Shown: positions 44,299 to 53,817, numbered from the stretch's first letter. The stretch: 64,000 nucleotides of DNA from Pseudalkalibacillus decolorationis (GCF_024609785.1 NZ_JANHJQ010000009.1:1-64000), one strand, 5' to 3'. The notes: a model not told the origin generated them from the sequence alone. A program made the numbers and translations.

Positions 44299-44565
44299 AT
44301 GCATTTTCCTCCAAAATATAAAAAACAGGTTTTTCCCTTAGATTTATACTTTCATTTTTCTCATGTATAAACGTGGTTGACGACCGGACGGATAATCATC
44401 AATAGTACTATGATTGACTTTTGTTTCCATCAATTAAGCCTAGGAATGTTATCTCTTTGACTCTGTTTTTACTATTTTGCTATTAAAATGAGTGGGATAT
44501 ACTTAAGCAAAGTTCAGATTGGATATACTCCGGTTAAATCATCATACATCACACTAACTCTTTTT

Positions 44566-44602
44566 TTAAAAAAGTTCCCCGCCTAATGCGGAGAACTTCT
44601 TA
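44566..44602. terminator. Terminator between the CBM32 protein and GH3 genes
   Basis: AAAAGTTCCCCGC pairs with GCGGAGAACTTCTT around CTAAT, with T and A runs on both sides. It lies in the 400-bp gap 44305-44703. The rest of that gap presumably holds the GH3 promoter, which I could not define. Confidence 0.75.
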
Positions 44603-44703
44603 CTATCAAATCAAAACTATTTTTAACGTTTGCATCTTGGGTTTTCCTTGTTAGTCATCCATTTTCAAAGAAGTTTAATAAATGTTCGCCATATTTATAC
44701 ACT

Positions 44704-47046
44704 CTACTTCCAAAAGAACAAATCTGCCTTTCCTCCGCCAATTGTAACATCCACTTTGTAATGATAACCTTTGACGTGTGTCAGTTTGACCTGTTCAATC
44801 TGCCCTGTATCTTTATTGACTTTAAATAGTGATTTTGGTCCCTGCCCTCTGACGTCAAGGTCAAGTGTAATGGTCTGACTAGTGTTTTCCGATGAACCTT
44901 CTTTCCCCTCTGCCGTCAACCCATTCATAATCATGAAGTATTCAGCTTTTTTCGACGGAAGTTTTTCTAGCTCTTCCTTCGGCAAACCTGGAAGCGGTTC
45001 AAAATAACCAATTAATACGTCCCCTTTCAAACCAGCATTTGCATTGCCAATATTCTCAATGTTAATATTTTGAATATGCGAATCAGTTGAATTGTCCCAT
45101 AGTTCGAGTGAATCTGGTTTCCTATTAGTTACAACCTCATTATTCACTATGTGTTCGCCCGGAATAAAACGAACATCCGTACTGTCCAAGCGAACAAGTA
45201 AATCCCCCAAATTGTTTCCTTGTTCTGCCATCTCAGCATATTGATAGTATTGCGGTGTTAAATTGCCCTCTTCATCATAGAAAAGGAAGACATCCGAATT
45301 GTCCTCCCAGCGGAATAAGTTCGTCCACTTACCACCCATTGTCCAAGTCGCAAAAGAGACAATATTAATTTGTGATTCGGATACGACATATGGACCGACG
45401 ACTGGCGGAGTATCCCCCGTTTTGTATCCCAGAGTATATTGTCCAAACGGAATCGGTGATTGTCCTGTTCCGTCATACCCTTCAAGAGCTATCGTTCGGT
45501 AGTAGTTTAGAGAGTTATACAAACCAGTAACACTGCCACCAGGATAATGAGAGTTTTCACTGAAATAATAGTTATCGAATGTTAATAAATCAGGTTTTGC
45601 CGCTCTCATGTATAATCGCAGCTGTTCCTGGCTCCATTGCCCTGCCCATTGATTGTTATGAACAAGAGCATTTGGATATAACTTGCGGCTTAAATCATAC
45701 CAATCGTTCAAATAACCAACAATTTCTGTCGTGTAACCTTCTTCATCGCCAAAAGCCATGCTGACAAGGCTGTCGAGATGTGCTCTCTGTTCTTCATTCA
45801 AGAAATGATCATCCGATGTTGGTCCAGCGTCCAAGTGCTCAGCATAAGGAGCTTTCGCAATCGACCAGAGCGCATCAGGGACCGACTTATGAAACGTATC
45901 GTTGTAAAGCGGAGCTTCATAATAGGTTGCCGTCGTAAAATGAATTCCGTTCCACTCTTCGGCCGTCGGATAATGGCGCCCTGTTTCATCTGTTGTAATC
46001 CACGCTTGTTGCTGCATCCCGTTTTCGACCAATACTTTGCTTCCACGTGACAACCCTTTATTTGCTTTCGTATTGATCACCTCAAATTCGAAAATACTTG
46101 GTCCAAGTCCCCCAGTGGTTTTGGAAATGTTGAATTTAACTTTGCTTCCGGTTACCGGAGCAAACGTAACGTTATCTGTTGAGGTTGGATTTTTACCAAC
46201 ATACGCATCTTTCCAATCGGAACCATTCCAGTATTCAATCTTGTAATCTACGATTCTTTGCTCTAATTGTTTGAACACGATCTTATTAAACGTTTTTTCT
46301 TCGCCAAGATTGACGATCAAATCAGCTGTTTCAATGTTATCGTCAGTAGCCCAACGAGTACCTGGATTCGCATCAACGGCCTTATTGCCGTTATACATTG
46401 AGTTACGGTACTCTCCCGTATTTTCCTTCGTATTGAAGACTTTAAATTCCCAGATGCTTGGTTCAAACGTTGAGTCCGTAATATTTAACCTTACTTTACT
46501 TCCTGTTACAGGACTAAAAACAGCTGTTTCAGGAGTGAATTTGCCTTGATCAGCAACATTCGTATATCCTGCTTTCGCCTTTCCACCCGTGTATGCTTCA
46601 AGCCATTCTGATCCGTTCCAATACTCGATCTTGTAGCTTAGAATTCTTTCAGAAAACTGTGTGAGTTCTATCTTGTCAAACGTTAAAGTTGATCCAAAAT
46701 CGACTTCCAGTGTTACAGTACTTACATCTGTAGCCCAGCGTGTTGCAGGATCACCGTCAACTGCTTTTCCACCGTTATATTCTTGGATGTCAGCATAAAC
46801 ATTACTTGCTTCAACCGGCTTCTTATAGGCAATATTCCCGTCTGAGGTAAAATTGCTAACTTCGACCTGCTTTCCGTATGCTAAGTTCCCAAGTGAATCG
46901 GCAATTTCCTCATAGGACTTTTCATCAGAAACTATACTGTTTGCATGTGTAGCAGGGGTACCTTTCATTAAGCTAAACCCAAGAACTAGAATCAATGAAC
47001 ACAAAAATAAACATCTAAAAATATAACCCTGTTTTTTTCTATTCAA
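44704..47046 (-). CDS. Secreted protein with two CBM32-like domains and an unassigned glycosidase-like domain
   Basis: The protein has about 780 residues. A signal peptide (about 1-35, ending ATHA) is followed by two F5/8-type C (CBM32-like) domains (about 45-195 and 200-320). Both share the motifs GKAVDGDPATRWATD / NKAVDANPGTRWATD and YKIEYWNGS. The catalytic-looking part (about 335-620) has HFTTATYYEAP, LNDWYDLSRKLYP, LVHNNQWAGQWS, LLTFDNYYFSE and ASFATWTMGGKWTNLFRWED-like segments (ATWTMGG seen), suggesting a TIM barrel of clan A style. I cannot place it in a GH family. A beta-rich C-terminus follows. Start TTG 47046 lies 10 nt after AGGAGG; a GTG 9 nt upstream is too close. Confidence 0.75.
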   Translation of the reverse strand: MNRKKQGYIFRCLFLCSLILVLGFSLMKGTPATHANSIVSDEKSYEEIADSLGNLAYGKQVEVSNFTSDGNIAYKKPVEASNVYADIQEYNGGKAVDGDPATRWATDVSTVTLEVDFGSTLTFDKIELTQFSERILSYKIEYWNGSEWLEAYTGGKAKAGYTNVADQGKFTPETAVFSPVTGSKVRLNITDSTFEPSIWEFKVFNTKENTGEYRNSMYNGNKAVDANPGTRWATDDNIETADLIVNLGEEKTFNKIVFKQLEQRIVDYKIEYWNGSDWKDAYVGKNPTSTDNVTFAPVTGSKVKFNISKTTGGLGPSIFEFEVINTKANKGLSRGSKVLVENGMQQQAWITTDETGRHYPTAEEWNGIHFTTATYYEAPLYNDTFHKSVPDALWSIAKAPYAEHLDAGPTSDDHFLNEEQRAHLDSLVSMAFGDEEGYTTEIVGYLNDWYDLSRKLYPNALVHNNQWAGQWSQEQLRLYMRAAKPDLLTFDNYYFSENSHYPGGSVTGLYNSLNYYRTIALEGYDGTGQSPIPFGQYTLGYKTGDTPPVVGPYVVSESQINIVSFATWTMGGKWTNLFRWEDNSDVFLFYDEEGNLTPQYYQYAEMAEQGNNLGDLLVRLDSTDVRFIPGEHIVNNEVVTNRKPDSLELWDNSTDSHIQNINIENIGNANAGLKGDVLIGYFEPLPGLPKEELEKLPSKKAEYFMIMNGLTAEGKEGSSENTSQTITLDLDVRGQGPKSLFKVNKDTGQIEQVKLTHVKGYHYKVDVTIGGGKADLFFWK

Positions 47047-47330
47047 GTATGACACTCCTCCTAAATAATTATTTTATATTTAAGCCAGAGTTTATTGAAT
47101 AGTATTCAGTTAGCCCCCTTTCTTAAATTTGTCAATAACTCAGGCACAACATAACGTCTATTAAAGTAATAAAGAATTAGTTATGTGTATCAAGGCAGAC
47201 TACCACACTTCTTTGTGGAGCGCCCATTAATTTCAATTTACTTCTACATTTCACGTCTCATGCTCTCTTAAGGAATGTCAATCAATCTATTAGGAAGCAT
47301 ATTTTTTAACAGTTTCATAAGGTATGTTTG

Positions 47331-47365
47331 ATAAACTACTGTTTACATCTCTTACAGTAGTTTAT
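47331..47365. terminator. Perfect 12-bp hairpin, probable terminator
   Basis: ATAAACTACTGT pairs with ACAGTAGTTTAT around an 11-nt loop, 70 bp past the third fucosidase gene. The 380-bp gap (47047-47435) also has a consensus TTGACA (minus strand, 47130-47135) with a poor -10, as a possible promoter for the CBM32 protein gene. Confidence 0.6.
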
Positions 47366-47435
47366 ATAAAATCGTACTGGCCCCATAACATCAGCATTGT
47401 AATACGTCCCAACTTAAATGCCGAACATACAAAAA

Positions 47436-48689
47436 TTACTTATCAAGATGATAGAATGATAAATCCCGAATTTCTGGTTCTCCGACACTACTCGTGATTT
47501 CAAGAATAACACCACGGACTTTTACAGCTGGAAGTCGGATAATTGCTTTATGTCCAATATTTCTCCCTTCATGGACAGTGCATGGACGGTGGGACTTCGC
47601 ACTTATAATTTTTATTTTGAAACTCCGAACCCTTTCGCCGTTCTTTAAATCTTCATGGATAACTACATGGTCGAGCAGGTGCGGATCCTGGGTTTGATAT
47701 ATCCATTTTCCATCTTTGGCTTCACACTGACCGAGAGATGCAATCGGATTGTCAAAACGGTTACTAATTTCTGCACCAAATTCGAGTAATCGCTTTGTAT
47801 CCTTTTCTGGGAGAAGACCTTGTCGGTTAGGACCAATATTAAGCAATAAATTGGCTCCTCGTCCTACGGAATGATAATAGAGGCCCATTAATTCTTCACA
47901 GCTTTTTACTGTATGTTCGTCCCTGTCGCTAAAAAACCAATTGCACCTCAATTGCACGTCACACTCAGCTGGTAACCAAAGTGGTTCACTTAGTTGTTCC
48001 TTGTTGTCTGTAAGAATGGAAAGCTCAGTAGAATCCACAACATTCCAGCACGGAACCTGAGCAATGCCGTCTTCGTTACCAATCCAACGAAAATCAGGAT
48101 CAGCCATATTGAAAATAAGAATGTTGGGTTGTAGGGTCCGGATTTCACCGATAATACGTTTCCAATCGTATTTATGTCCCTCTGACCCACATCCATCAAA
48201 CCAAAGGATGTTAATTTCCCCATAATTAGTTAACAACTCGGTTATTTGATTGACAAAATAATCATCGTACGCTTGGGCATCTTGGTTATAGAAGTCAGCC
48301 GAGCCATCATACGGAGAATAGTATAGTCCCGGTTTGATATCGTATTTACGGCATGCATCAACAAATTCACGGACAACGTCGCCTTGACCATTCTTCCATG
48401 AAGAATAGGAGACAGAAAAATCCGTATATTTCGAAGGCCAATTCGAAAATCCATCATGGTGCTTCGCGGTAAGAACAGCGTATTTCATCCCAGCTTCTTT
48501 CGCCGTGCGAATCCACTGCTCGCAATCCAAATTAATTGGATTGAATGTAGAAGGTGACATCGGCCTTTCATCAAAATCAATATATCCCTCGTAAAAGGTT
48601 CGTAAACCAAAATGCAGAAACAGTCCGAATTCCCATTCTTGATATTCTAGCTGCCTTCGAGTTGGTTTAACCTGTTGAGGTGTCGTCAT
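47436..48689 (-). CDS. Alpha-L-fucosidase, GH29 (third of three)
   Basis: This protein of about 417 residues has no signal peptide. It carries FGLFLHFGLRTFYEGY, LTAKHHDGFSNW, nucleophile D165 in INILWFDGCGSEG and GANLLLNIGPNRQG. It differs from the other two fucosidases and resembles GH29-B-type alpha-1,3/4-fucosidases acting on branched Lewis-type structures; this subfamily call is tentative. The ATG at 48689 is used because GGGGA lies just upstream, inside a longer frame starting at 48707. Confidence 0.87.
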   Translation of the reverse strand: MTTPQQVKPTRRQLEYQEWEFGLFLHFGLRTFYEGYIDFDERPMSPSTFNPINLDCEQWIRTAKEAGMKYAVLTAKHHDGFSNWPSKYTDFSVSYSSWKNGQGDVVREFVDACRKYDIKPGLYYSPYDGSADFYNQDAQAYDDYFVNQITELLTNYGEINILWFDGCGSEGHKYDWKRIIGEIRTLQPNILIFNMADPDFRWIGNEDGIAQVPCWNVVDSTELSILTDNKEQLSEPLWLPAECDVQLRCNWFFSDRDEHTVKSCEELMGLYYHSVGRGANLLLNIGPNRQGLLPEKDTKRLLEFGAEISNRFDNPIASLGQCEAKDGKWIYQTQDPHLLDHVVIHEDLKNGERVRSFKIKIISAKSHRPCTVHEGRNIGHKAIIRLPAVKVRGVILEITSSVGEPEIRDLSFYHLDK

Positions 48690-48800
48690 TTTTATTCCCC
48701 GCCCCATAAATTAATTTAATGCTGCTTTGGATCAGCCTAACCGTGTTTTGTTACAAAAGATAAAGATATCAAAACCGACGAAAGTTTCCGTTGTTTATAC

Positions 48801-48818
48801 TACTTTTCCGGTAAAGTA
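48801..48818 (-). promoter_or_regulatory. CCGG-centred inverted repeat before the third fucosidase gene
   Basis: TACTTTTCCGGTAAAGTA has perfect TACTTT/AAAGTA arms and a CCGGTAA half-site shared with the locus operator. It lies about 110 bp upstream of the fucosidase start. No convincing promoter pair was seen with it. Confidence 0.3.
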
Positions 48819-48822
48819 AGAT

Positions 48823-48851
48823 AAAGGGGAAGAGCGATGACTTCCCCCTTT
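48823..48851 (-). terminator. Probable terminator of the ABC transporter operon
   Basis: On the minus strand AAAGGGGGAAG pairs with CTTCCCCTTT around TCATCGCT, 35 bp past the stop of the solute-binding protein gene. The T-run is interrupted. Confidence 0.6.
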
Positions 48852-48885
48852 AAACTAAATATCATAAAGCTTTTCAAGCCATTTT

Positions 48886-50526
48886 TTATTTGTATTTTTC
48901 ATTATAAGCACTTTGATATATTTCCACATACCTTTCAATTCCCATACTCTTTAATGTTGCAATATATTCTTCCCAATCCTCCTCTAGACTAGCATCTCCT
49001 ATAATAAATTTAGCTGTCATTTCGTCGACATAATCTGTAATAGTTTTTTCAATAGTCGCCATTTCTACAGATTGTTCTTCAGTAAAAAATAAAGGTGGTA
49101 CGGGGTTAATAGTTTCTGAAATGTAAGGTTCATATTTTTTACTTGCATTCCACAATACTGCTTCTTGACTTCCTTCTGGAACTGCTTTTCCTGAACGGAA
49201 CTCTTTTGTTCTTAATGATGGCCCAGTTTGTATCCACGCCGCATTATCCTCTTTCTCCTCAGCTGGAATTAACGTCCAAGTTGCTGGTTCTCCGTTTAAA
49301 CCTATTTGTCCTTCTTCAGCCTCTTTCCATCCCTTTCCAGGTCTACCTATTACTGAACGACGTGTTATTTCTTCTTGGTACATAGCATCCGCCCATCGAA
49401 ATGCAACATCAGGATGTTCGGCATTATTTGTGATTACAAACTCAGCTGGAACAGTGATTGCAGTGGGCTCATGTAAGGCTATACGTTGACCGTTCGGTCC
49501 TTCTAAAGGAGGAACGACAACAAAATCGGGTCCTCTTGCATCATCAGATGTTATATCTACATCTGAAAAGAATCCGCGGGTTGCAGCTGGAGCCGCACCT
49601 AATATTGCCTCACCTGGGTTTTCACCTAGTTTTTTGAATTGTTCAGTACCTTGTGTGAATGAACCAGAGTAAATCAAACCGTCAGAATACATTTTGTTTA
49701 AATATTCCAGACCTTCTTTCCATTCTGGTTTATTCCACGGGACAGCAATTGTATCACCTTTAACATACATATCGCTGTATATGAAAGGGTCCATAAGAAA
49801 ACCTGACACTTTTTCATGCCATGCATTTTTCATCCCTGATAAAGGAATTTCATCAGCTTTACCGTTACCATTCGGATCCTCAGTTTTAAAAGCCTTCATT
49901 ACATTATAAAATTCTTCAGTTGTTGTAGGTATATCCAAACCTAGTTTGTCAAGCCACGGTTTATAAATCCACATTTTTTGGGAAACAGAACAATGGAAGC
50001 ATTCGTTGACTTGTGGTAATGCATAAATTTCTCCTTCTGGTGTTGTGATTCCATTTTTAACCATTGGCATATTTTGAAGCATTTTCTTTGATTCGATTCC
50101 ATATTCATCAATCATATCGTTCAAGGAAAGAAATATCCCCTTTTCCCCGTATACTCTTAACTGTGCAGGGGTTAAACCCATATGCATAATAACATCTGGG
50201 TAATCACCACTTATAAGAATCAGGTTTAATTTTTCCTTTGCCCCTTCTTCCGGGATGACCTCCCAATTGATGTTTACGCCAGTTTTTTCTTCATACCACT
50301 TTGTAAATGCATTAGTTTCAAAATCTTCAACTTCGCTATTTGATGGTATAAGGACATCTAGTGTCACTTCTTCCTCTACGATTGGAAACTCACCATTTTT
50401 AGTAACAATAGGTTCTATTTCTTCATTTTTATCTTTTTCAGTTTCATCATTTGGGGAACATGCAGCCAGAGTTAACATGGTAAAAACTAATACTAACGAT
50501 AGAAATAATAAAGTCTTTCGGATCAT
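48886..50526 (-). CDS. Sugar ABC transporter solute-binding lipoprotein (LplA/YtcQ type)
   Basis: This 546-residue protein has lipobox LAAC (Cys about 23). It matches the large family-1 binding proteins of about 500-560 residues found with LplB/LplC-type permeases. The lobe motifs NLILISGDYPDVIMHMG (in part), NEWKEGLEYLNKMYSDGLI-like and RWADAMYQEE are typical. It would capture the oligosaccharides freed by GH85 outside the cell. The three-gene operon ends here and has no ATPase gene, so a shared MsmX-type ATPase is expected elsewhere. Confidence 0.9.
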   Translation of the reverse strand: MIRKTLLFLSLVLVFTMLTLAACSPNDETEKDKNEEIEPIVTKNGEFPIVEEEVTLDVLIPSNSEVEDFETNAFTKWYEEKTGVNINWEVIPEEGAKEKLNLILISGDYPDVIMHMGLTPAQLRVYGEKGIFLSLNDMIDEYGIESKKMLQNMPMVKNGITTPEGEIYALPQVNECFHCSVSQKMWIYKPWLDKLGLDIPTTTEEFYNVMKAFKTEDPNGNGKADEIPLSGMKNAWHEKVSGFLMDPFIYSDMYVKGDTIAVPWNKPEWKEGLEYLNKMYSDGLIYSGSFTQGTEQFKKLGENPGEAILGAAPAATRGFFSDVDITSDDARGPDFVVVPPLEGPNGQRIALHEPTAITVPAEFVITNNAEHPDVAFRWADAMYQEEITRRSVIGRPGKGWKEAEEGQIGLNGEPATWTLIPAEEKEDNAAWIQTGPSLRTKEFRSGKAVPEGSQEAVLWNASKKYEPYISETINPVPPLFFTEEQSVEMATIEKTITDYVDEMTAKFIIGDASLEEDWEEYIATLKSMGIERYVEIYQSAYNEKYK

Positions 50527-50605
50527 TATAATTCCTCCTCTTTTGTGGTTAGTAAACTTGGATTAAGATTAATAGTAAGGTAATTGACAATTCATCAATT
50601 GGTTA

Positions 50606-51499
50606 TCAACCTTTTAACGAACCAATCATTACTCCTTTGACAAAGTATTTTTGAACAAATGGGTAAATAATTAATACTGGAAGTGAGGCTACAACAATTA
50701 AAGCATACTTTAAAAGTTCTCTTAAACCGACGTTTTTCTGGTAGTTACCTATATCACTTATCATAGAAGGATCGATTTCACTCTGAATCAAAATATTTCT
50801 CAAAACAAGTTGCAGCGGAAATAAATCCGTATCCCTTAAATAAATTAAAGCACTAAAATATTGGTTCCAGTGACCGACTGCATAAAATAGGGATATCACA
50901 GCAATAATAGGAGCTGAAAGCGGTAACACGATTTTCAATAAAAACTTGAAATCATTGCACCCATCAAGTTGGGCCGATTCAAGAACCTCCTTAGGTATCA
51001 CCGATCTAAAATAAGTCATAGTAATGATAACGTTGAAAACCGCCATCGCATTAGGGATAATCAGTGCCCAACGCGTATTCAACATACCTAAATCTCTTAC
51101 AAGAAGATATGTTGGAATTAATCCCCCGTTAAACATCATCGTGAAAACGAATAAAAACATGAAAATTCCTCTACCTCGAAAATCTCTTCTTGATAATGGA
51201 TATGCCGCCAAAATAGTTAAAGCAACATTAATAGATGTTCCGACAACCATGTAAAATAATGAATTCGCATAACCTGTCCAAATCATATTATAGTCAAAAA
51301 CGGCTTTATATCCTTCTAGACTAAAGTCCACTGGCCATAACCAGACTCGTCCACTTGCTACAGCATCTGCAGAACTAAAAGATGCACTAACAACATAGAT
51401 GAGTGGATAAAGAACTGATAGTATCAAAAGAGACAAGAAAATATAGTTACATACTGTAAAAATACGGTCACCCTTTGATTTGGGAATCGATGATTGCAT
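50606..51499 (-). CDS. Sugar ABC transporter permease (LplC/YtcP type)
   Basis: This 297-residue inner-membrane permease has six helices and the cytoplasmic EAA loop ESAQLDGCNDFKFLLKIVLPLSAP (in part, about 170-193). It ends YFVKGVMIGSLKG, the usual end of this CUT1 group. It pairs with the permease encoded 22 bp upstream to form the channel for the glycan oligosaccharide importer. AAAAGGAG is 7-8 nt before the ATG. Confidence 0.92.
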   Translation of the reverse strand: MQSSIPKSKGDRIFTVCNYIFLSLLILSVLYPLIYVVSASFSSADAVASGRVWLWPVDFSLEGYKAVFDYNMIWTGYANSLFYMVVGTSINVALTILAAYPLSRRDFRGRGIFMFLFVFTMMFNGGLIPTYLLVRDLGMLNTRWALIIPNAMAVFNVIITMTYFRSVIPKEVLESAQLDGCNDFKFLLKIVLPLSAPIIAVISLFYAVGHWNQYFSALIYLRDTDLFPLQLVLRNILIQSEIDPSMISDIGNYQKNVGLRELLKYALIVVASLPVLIIYPFVQKYFVKGVMIGSLKG

Positions 51500-51521
51500 T
51501 ATTTTGCTCCTTTTATGTTAA

Positions 51522-52490
51522 TTACCATAGACCTTCTTGCCCAACTTTCTTCGCCATTCGGTTTGCTCCGACTATCAAGATTAAGCCAATTATTGATTTA
51601 AAAAGGCCGATAGCTGCAGCGTAAGAGTATTGAGGTATCGGTGAAGTAAGTCCTACTTTATAAACGTAAGTATCAATGATCTCTGAAGCCGATAAGTTTA
51701 ATGGGTTCTGCATTAACAATACTTTCTCGAATCCGGTATCTAAGAAATTTCCCATATTTAAAATTAATAGAACAACAATTGTTGGGGCAATACACGGAAT
51801 ATCGATGTGCCAAATTCTACGTAGTATTGAAGCTCCGTCAATAATTGCTGCTTCATGAAGTGCTGGACTTACTCCCGCTAGCGCAGCCAGAAAGATAATA
51901 CAGCCAAAACCAACGTTTTGCCATATGCCCGACCAGACATAGATGGACATAAATAACTCTGATTCACCCATGAAATTGATTGGACTAAAGCCAAATAACG
52001 AGATTAAGTCATTTAACGGGCCCATTGGATCCAATATAATAAAAATTATACCAACCATTACAACAACAGATATAAAGTGTGGAGCATATGTAATCATTTG
52101 AGCAGCTTTTTTGAACTTTTTCTTATAAATATAATTGAGACTTAGGGCCAATATGATTGGGAGTGGGAAACCCGCTAAGACTTCATAAAGACCTAACAAC
52201 AATGTATTTTTCATTACTCCCCAAAACTCGTACGATTTTATAAATTTAATTATGTGTTCCATTCCTACCCAAGGGCTTCCCAATATACCTGCTACCGGAT
52301 CGAAATCTTTAAAAGCAATGCTAGCGCCGTACATTGGATAATATTTAAAAACTAAAATGTACAAAAGAGGTAGTAAGAAAATTACATACAATTGCCAACC
52401 ATTTTTTATGTCTCTAATTAAGGACTTGCTTTTTTTAGTCTTAATTTTCCTTTCTATCGTTTTTGACACTGTTTCCCTTGTAACATCCAT
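51522..52490 (-). CDS. Sugar ABC transporter permease (LplB type)
   Basis: This 322-residue permease has a basic N-terminus (KTKKSKSLIRDIKNGWQLY), six membrane helices, KYYPMYGASIAFKDF and the EAA loop HEAAIIDGASILRRIWHIDIPCIAP (in part). It ends KVGQEGLW, typical for LplB-type subunits. It is the first gene of the transporter operon behind the palindromic operator. AAAGGGGTG precedes the ATG. Related systems import complex oligosaccharides. Confidence 0.92.
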   Translation of the reverse strand: MDVTRETVSKTIERKIKTKKSKSLIRDIKNGWQLYVIFLLPLLYILVFKYYPMYGASIAFKDFDPVAGILGSPWVGMEHIIKFIKSYEFWGVMKNTLLLGLYEVLAGFPLPIILALSLNYIYKKKFKKAAQMITYAPHFISVVVMVGIIFIILDPMGPLNDLISLFGFSPINFMGESELFMSIYVWSGIWQNVGFGCIIFLAALAGVSPALHEAAIIDGASILRRIWHIDIPCIAPTIVVLLILNMGNFLDTGFEKVLLMQNPLNLSASEIIDTYVYKVGLTSPIPQYSYAAAIGLFKSIIGLILIVGANRMAKKVGQEGLW

Positions 52491-52558
52491 TTAGTAACAC
52501 CCCTTTTATATTAATTAGATGACAGGTTAAACCAATTGATATAGCAATGATTATATAA

Positions 52559-52603
52559 CGTTACCGGTAACACAATAATAAACACGAAGTAGTAAAATGT
52601 CAA
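52559..52603 (-). promoter_or_regulatory. Promoter and LacI-type operator of the ABC transporter operon
   Basis: On the minus strand TTGACA (52598-52603), a 17-bp spacer and TATTAT (52575-52580) are followed three bases later by TGTTACCGGTAAC (52559-52572). The 12-bp core GTTACCGGTAAC is a perfect palindrome. Placement matches the fucose operon promoter at 37513-37557. Confidence 0.85.
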
Positions 52604-52674
52604 TGAATTTTTTGAATGTTGTGAGTTATCAAATAAGTAAATAACCAATTACTCTAAGTTTGTAATTAAATCCA

Positions 52675-52711
52675 AACACAAATAAGGGGACAATGTCCCC
52701 TTATTTGTGTT
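52675..52711. terminator. Strong bidirectional terminator
   Basis: AACACAAATAAGGGGAC pairs perfectly with GTCCCCTTATTTGTGTT around AAT. It ends the operon that contains the second isomerase-like gene. Confidence 0.85.
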
Positions 52712-52750
52712 GAAATCATTCTCCTAGAAAAACCCTTAATACAAGTTAAA

Positions 52751-53623
52751 TTAAACTTCCTCCCAAAAGCGTTTTAAATTATCCATTCCGATTCTAGACG
52801 CTTCTCTACATTCTTCCATACCTTCAAATTCCAATGTTACGTAACCGTCATAACCTGAATCTTTAATAAGTTTTACAATCTCACGAATTTCAATATCACC
52901 TTGTCCAACAATTGCTCCTCTTAAATAGTTTCCGTTAGAGGTCCTAAACCATTTACCTGCACCTGGATCTTGGTAGTAAGGGCGGAAATAGAAATCTTTA
53001 AAATGAACAAGTGATGCGTATGGCAGGTTTTTCTTCACACCTACAATGGATTTTTCATCAACACACATAAAATTTCCTATATCTAATGTTGTTTTAAAGT
53101 TAGGTCTGTCAACTGCTTGGAGTACACGTTGGACTCGATCACTATGCTGTACAGCAACTCCATGATTTTCGATTGTTGTTATAATCCCAAACTTTGCTGC
53201 ATAGTCGGCGATACGACGGCTTCCTTCAATGATTTGTGGTAAGCTATTTTCAAAGTATTCAATGGTCATTTTCTTAGGCGGTAATGTAAATGCTGTCACA
53301 TCATGACGCATATGTTTAATTCCCATACGGTCCAAAAGATCAACATGTTCTTCCAATCTTGCAACTTCTGCTTCAAATTCTTCCTCTGTATCTTGTACGA
53401 AATTTGCGGGCATAGAATAGTTGGAAAGTTCAATGCCAACTTCCTCAGCCTTATTGCGTACAGCGTCTGCAAGTTCCAAATTATCTACTAAACTAAATCC
53501 ATAGGGAACAATTTCCATATGCTCCCCTCCATTATCAGCAATCCATTGCACAACATCTAATACATCCATTTCTCCTGCTTTAATTGCATCCAGTAAACTA
53601 TACGTACTTAATCCTATTTTCAT
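52751..53623 (-). CDS. Sugar phosphate isomerase/epimerase-like TIM-barrel protein (B)
   Basis: This 290-residue paralogue of the protein at 25692-26555 has the same metal-site pattern: ENHG, DIGN, VHFKD and EFEGMEE. Here it sits in the mannosidase operon rather than beside an oxidoreductase. Two copies in one locus suggest two related keto-sugar or acid-sugar substrates. The start follows GAGGAG. Repeat copy F lies between it and the upstream GH20 gene. Confidence 0.8.
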   Translation of the reverse strand: MKIGLSTYSLLDAIKAGEMDVLDVVQWIADNGGEHMEIVPYGFSLVDNLELADAVRNKAEEVGIELSNYSMPANFVQDTEEEFEAEVARLEEHVDLLDRMGIKHMRHDVTAFTLPPKKMTIEYFENSLPQIIEGSRRIADYAAKFGIITTIENHGVAVQHSDRVQRVLQAVDRPNFKTTLDIGNFMCVDEKSIVGVKKNLPYASLVHFKDFYFRPYYQDPGAGKWFRTSNGNYLRGAIVGQGDIEIREIVKLIKDSGYDGYVTLEFEGMEECREASRIGMDNLKRFWEEV

Positions 53624-53650
53624 TAAATTTCTCCTCTAGTTTTTTGTTTA

Positions 53651-53808
53651 AAGTGCGTGTTCAAAAAGTAGACGAATCAGAAACAAGAAGTTCAAGGCAC
53701 GACAGTTTTGAGGACCGGAACGTATGATGTTAATACGCGAGGACCGAAAAAACCGAGTAACGTAGAAATTCGCCGTTTATCAGTTGGATTCTTTTTGAAC
53801 AACCTCTT
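53651..53808. repeat. Repeat family 1, copy F
   Basis: This 158-bp copy has ends AAGTGCGTGTTCAAAAAG and CTTTTTGAACAACCTCTT. Its core resembles copies B and E in the middle (GAGGACCG, TTAATACG) and copy D at the sides (TAGACGAATC, GTAGAAATTCGCCGTTTATC), so it links the two subtypes. Confidence 0.85.
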
Positions 53809-53817
53809 AAAAGTATC

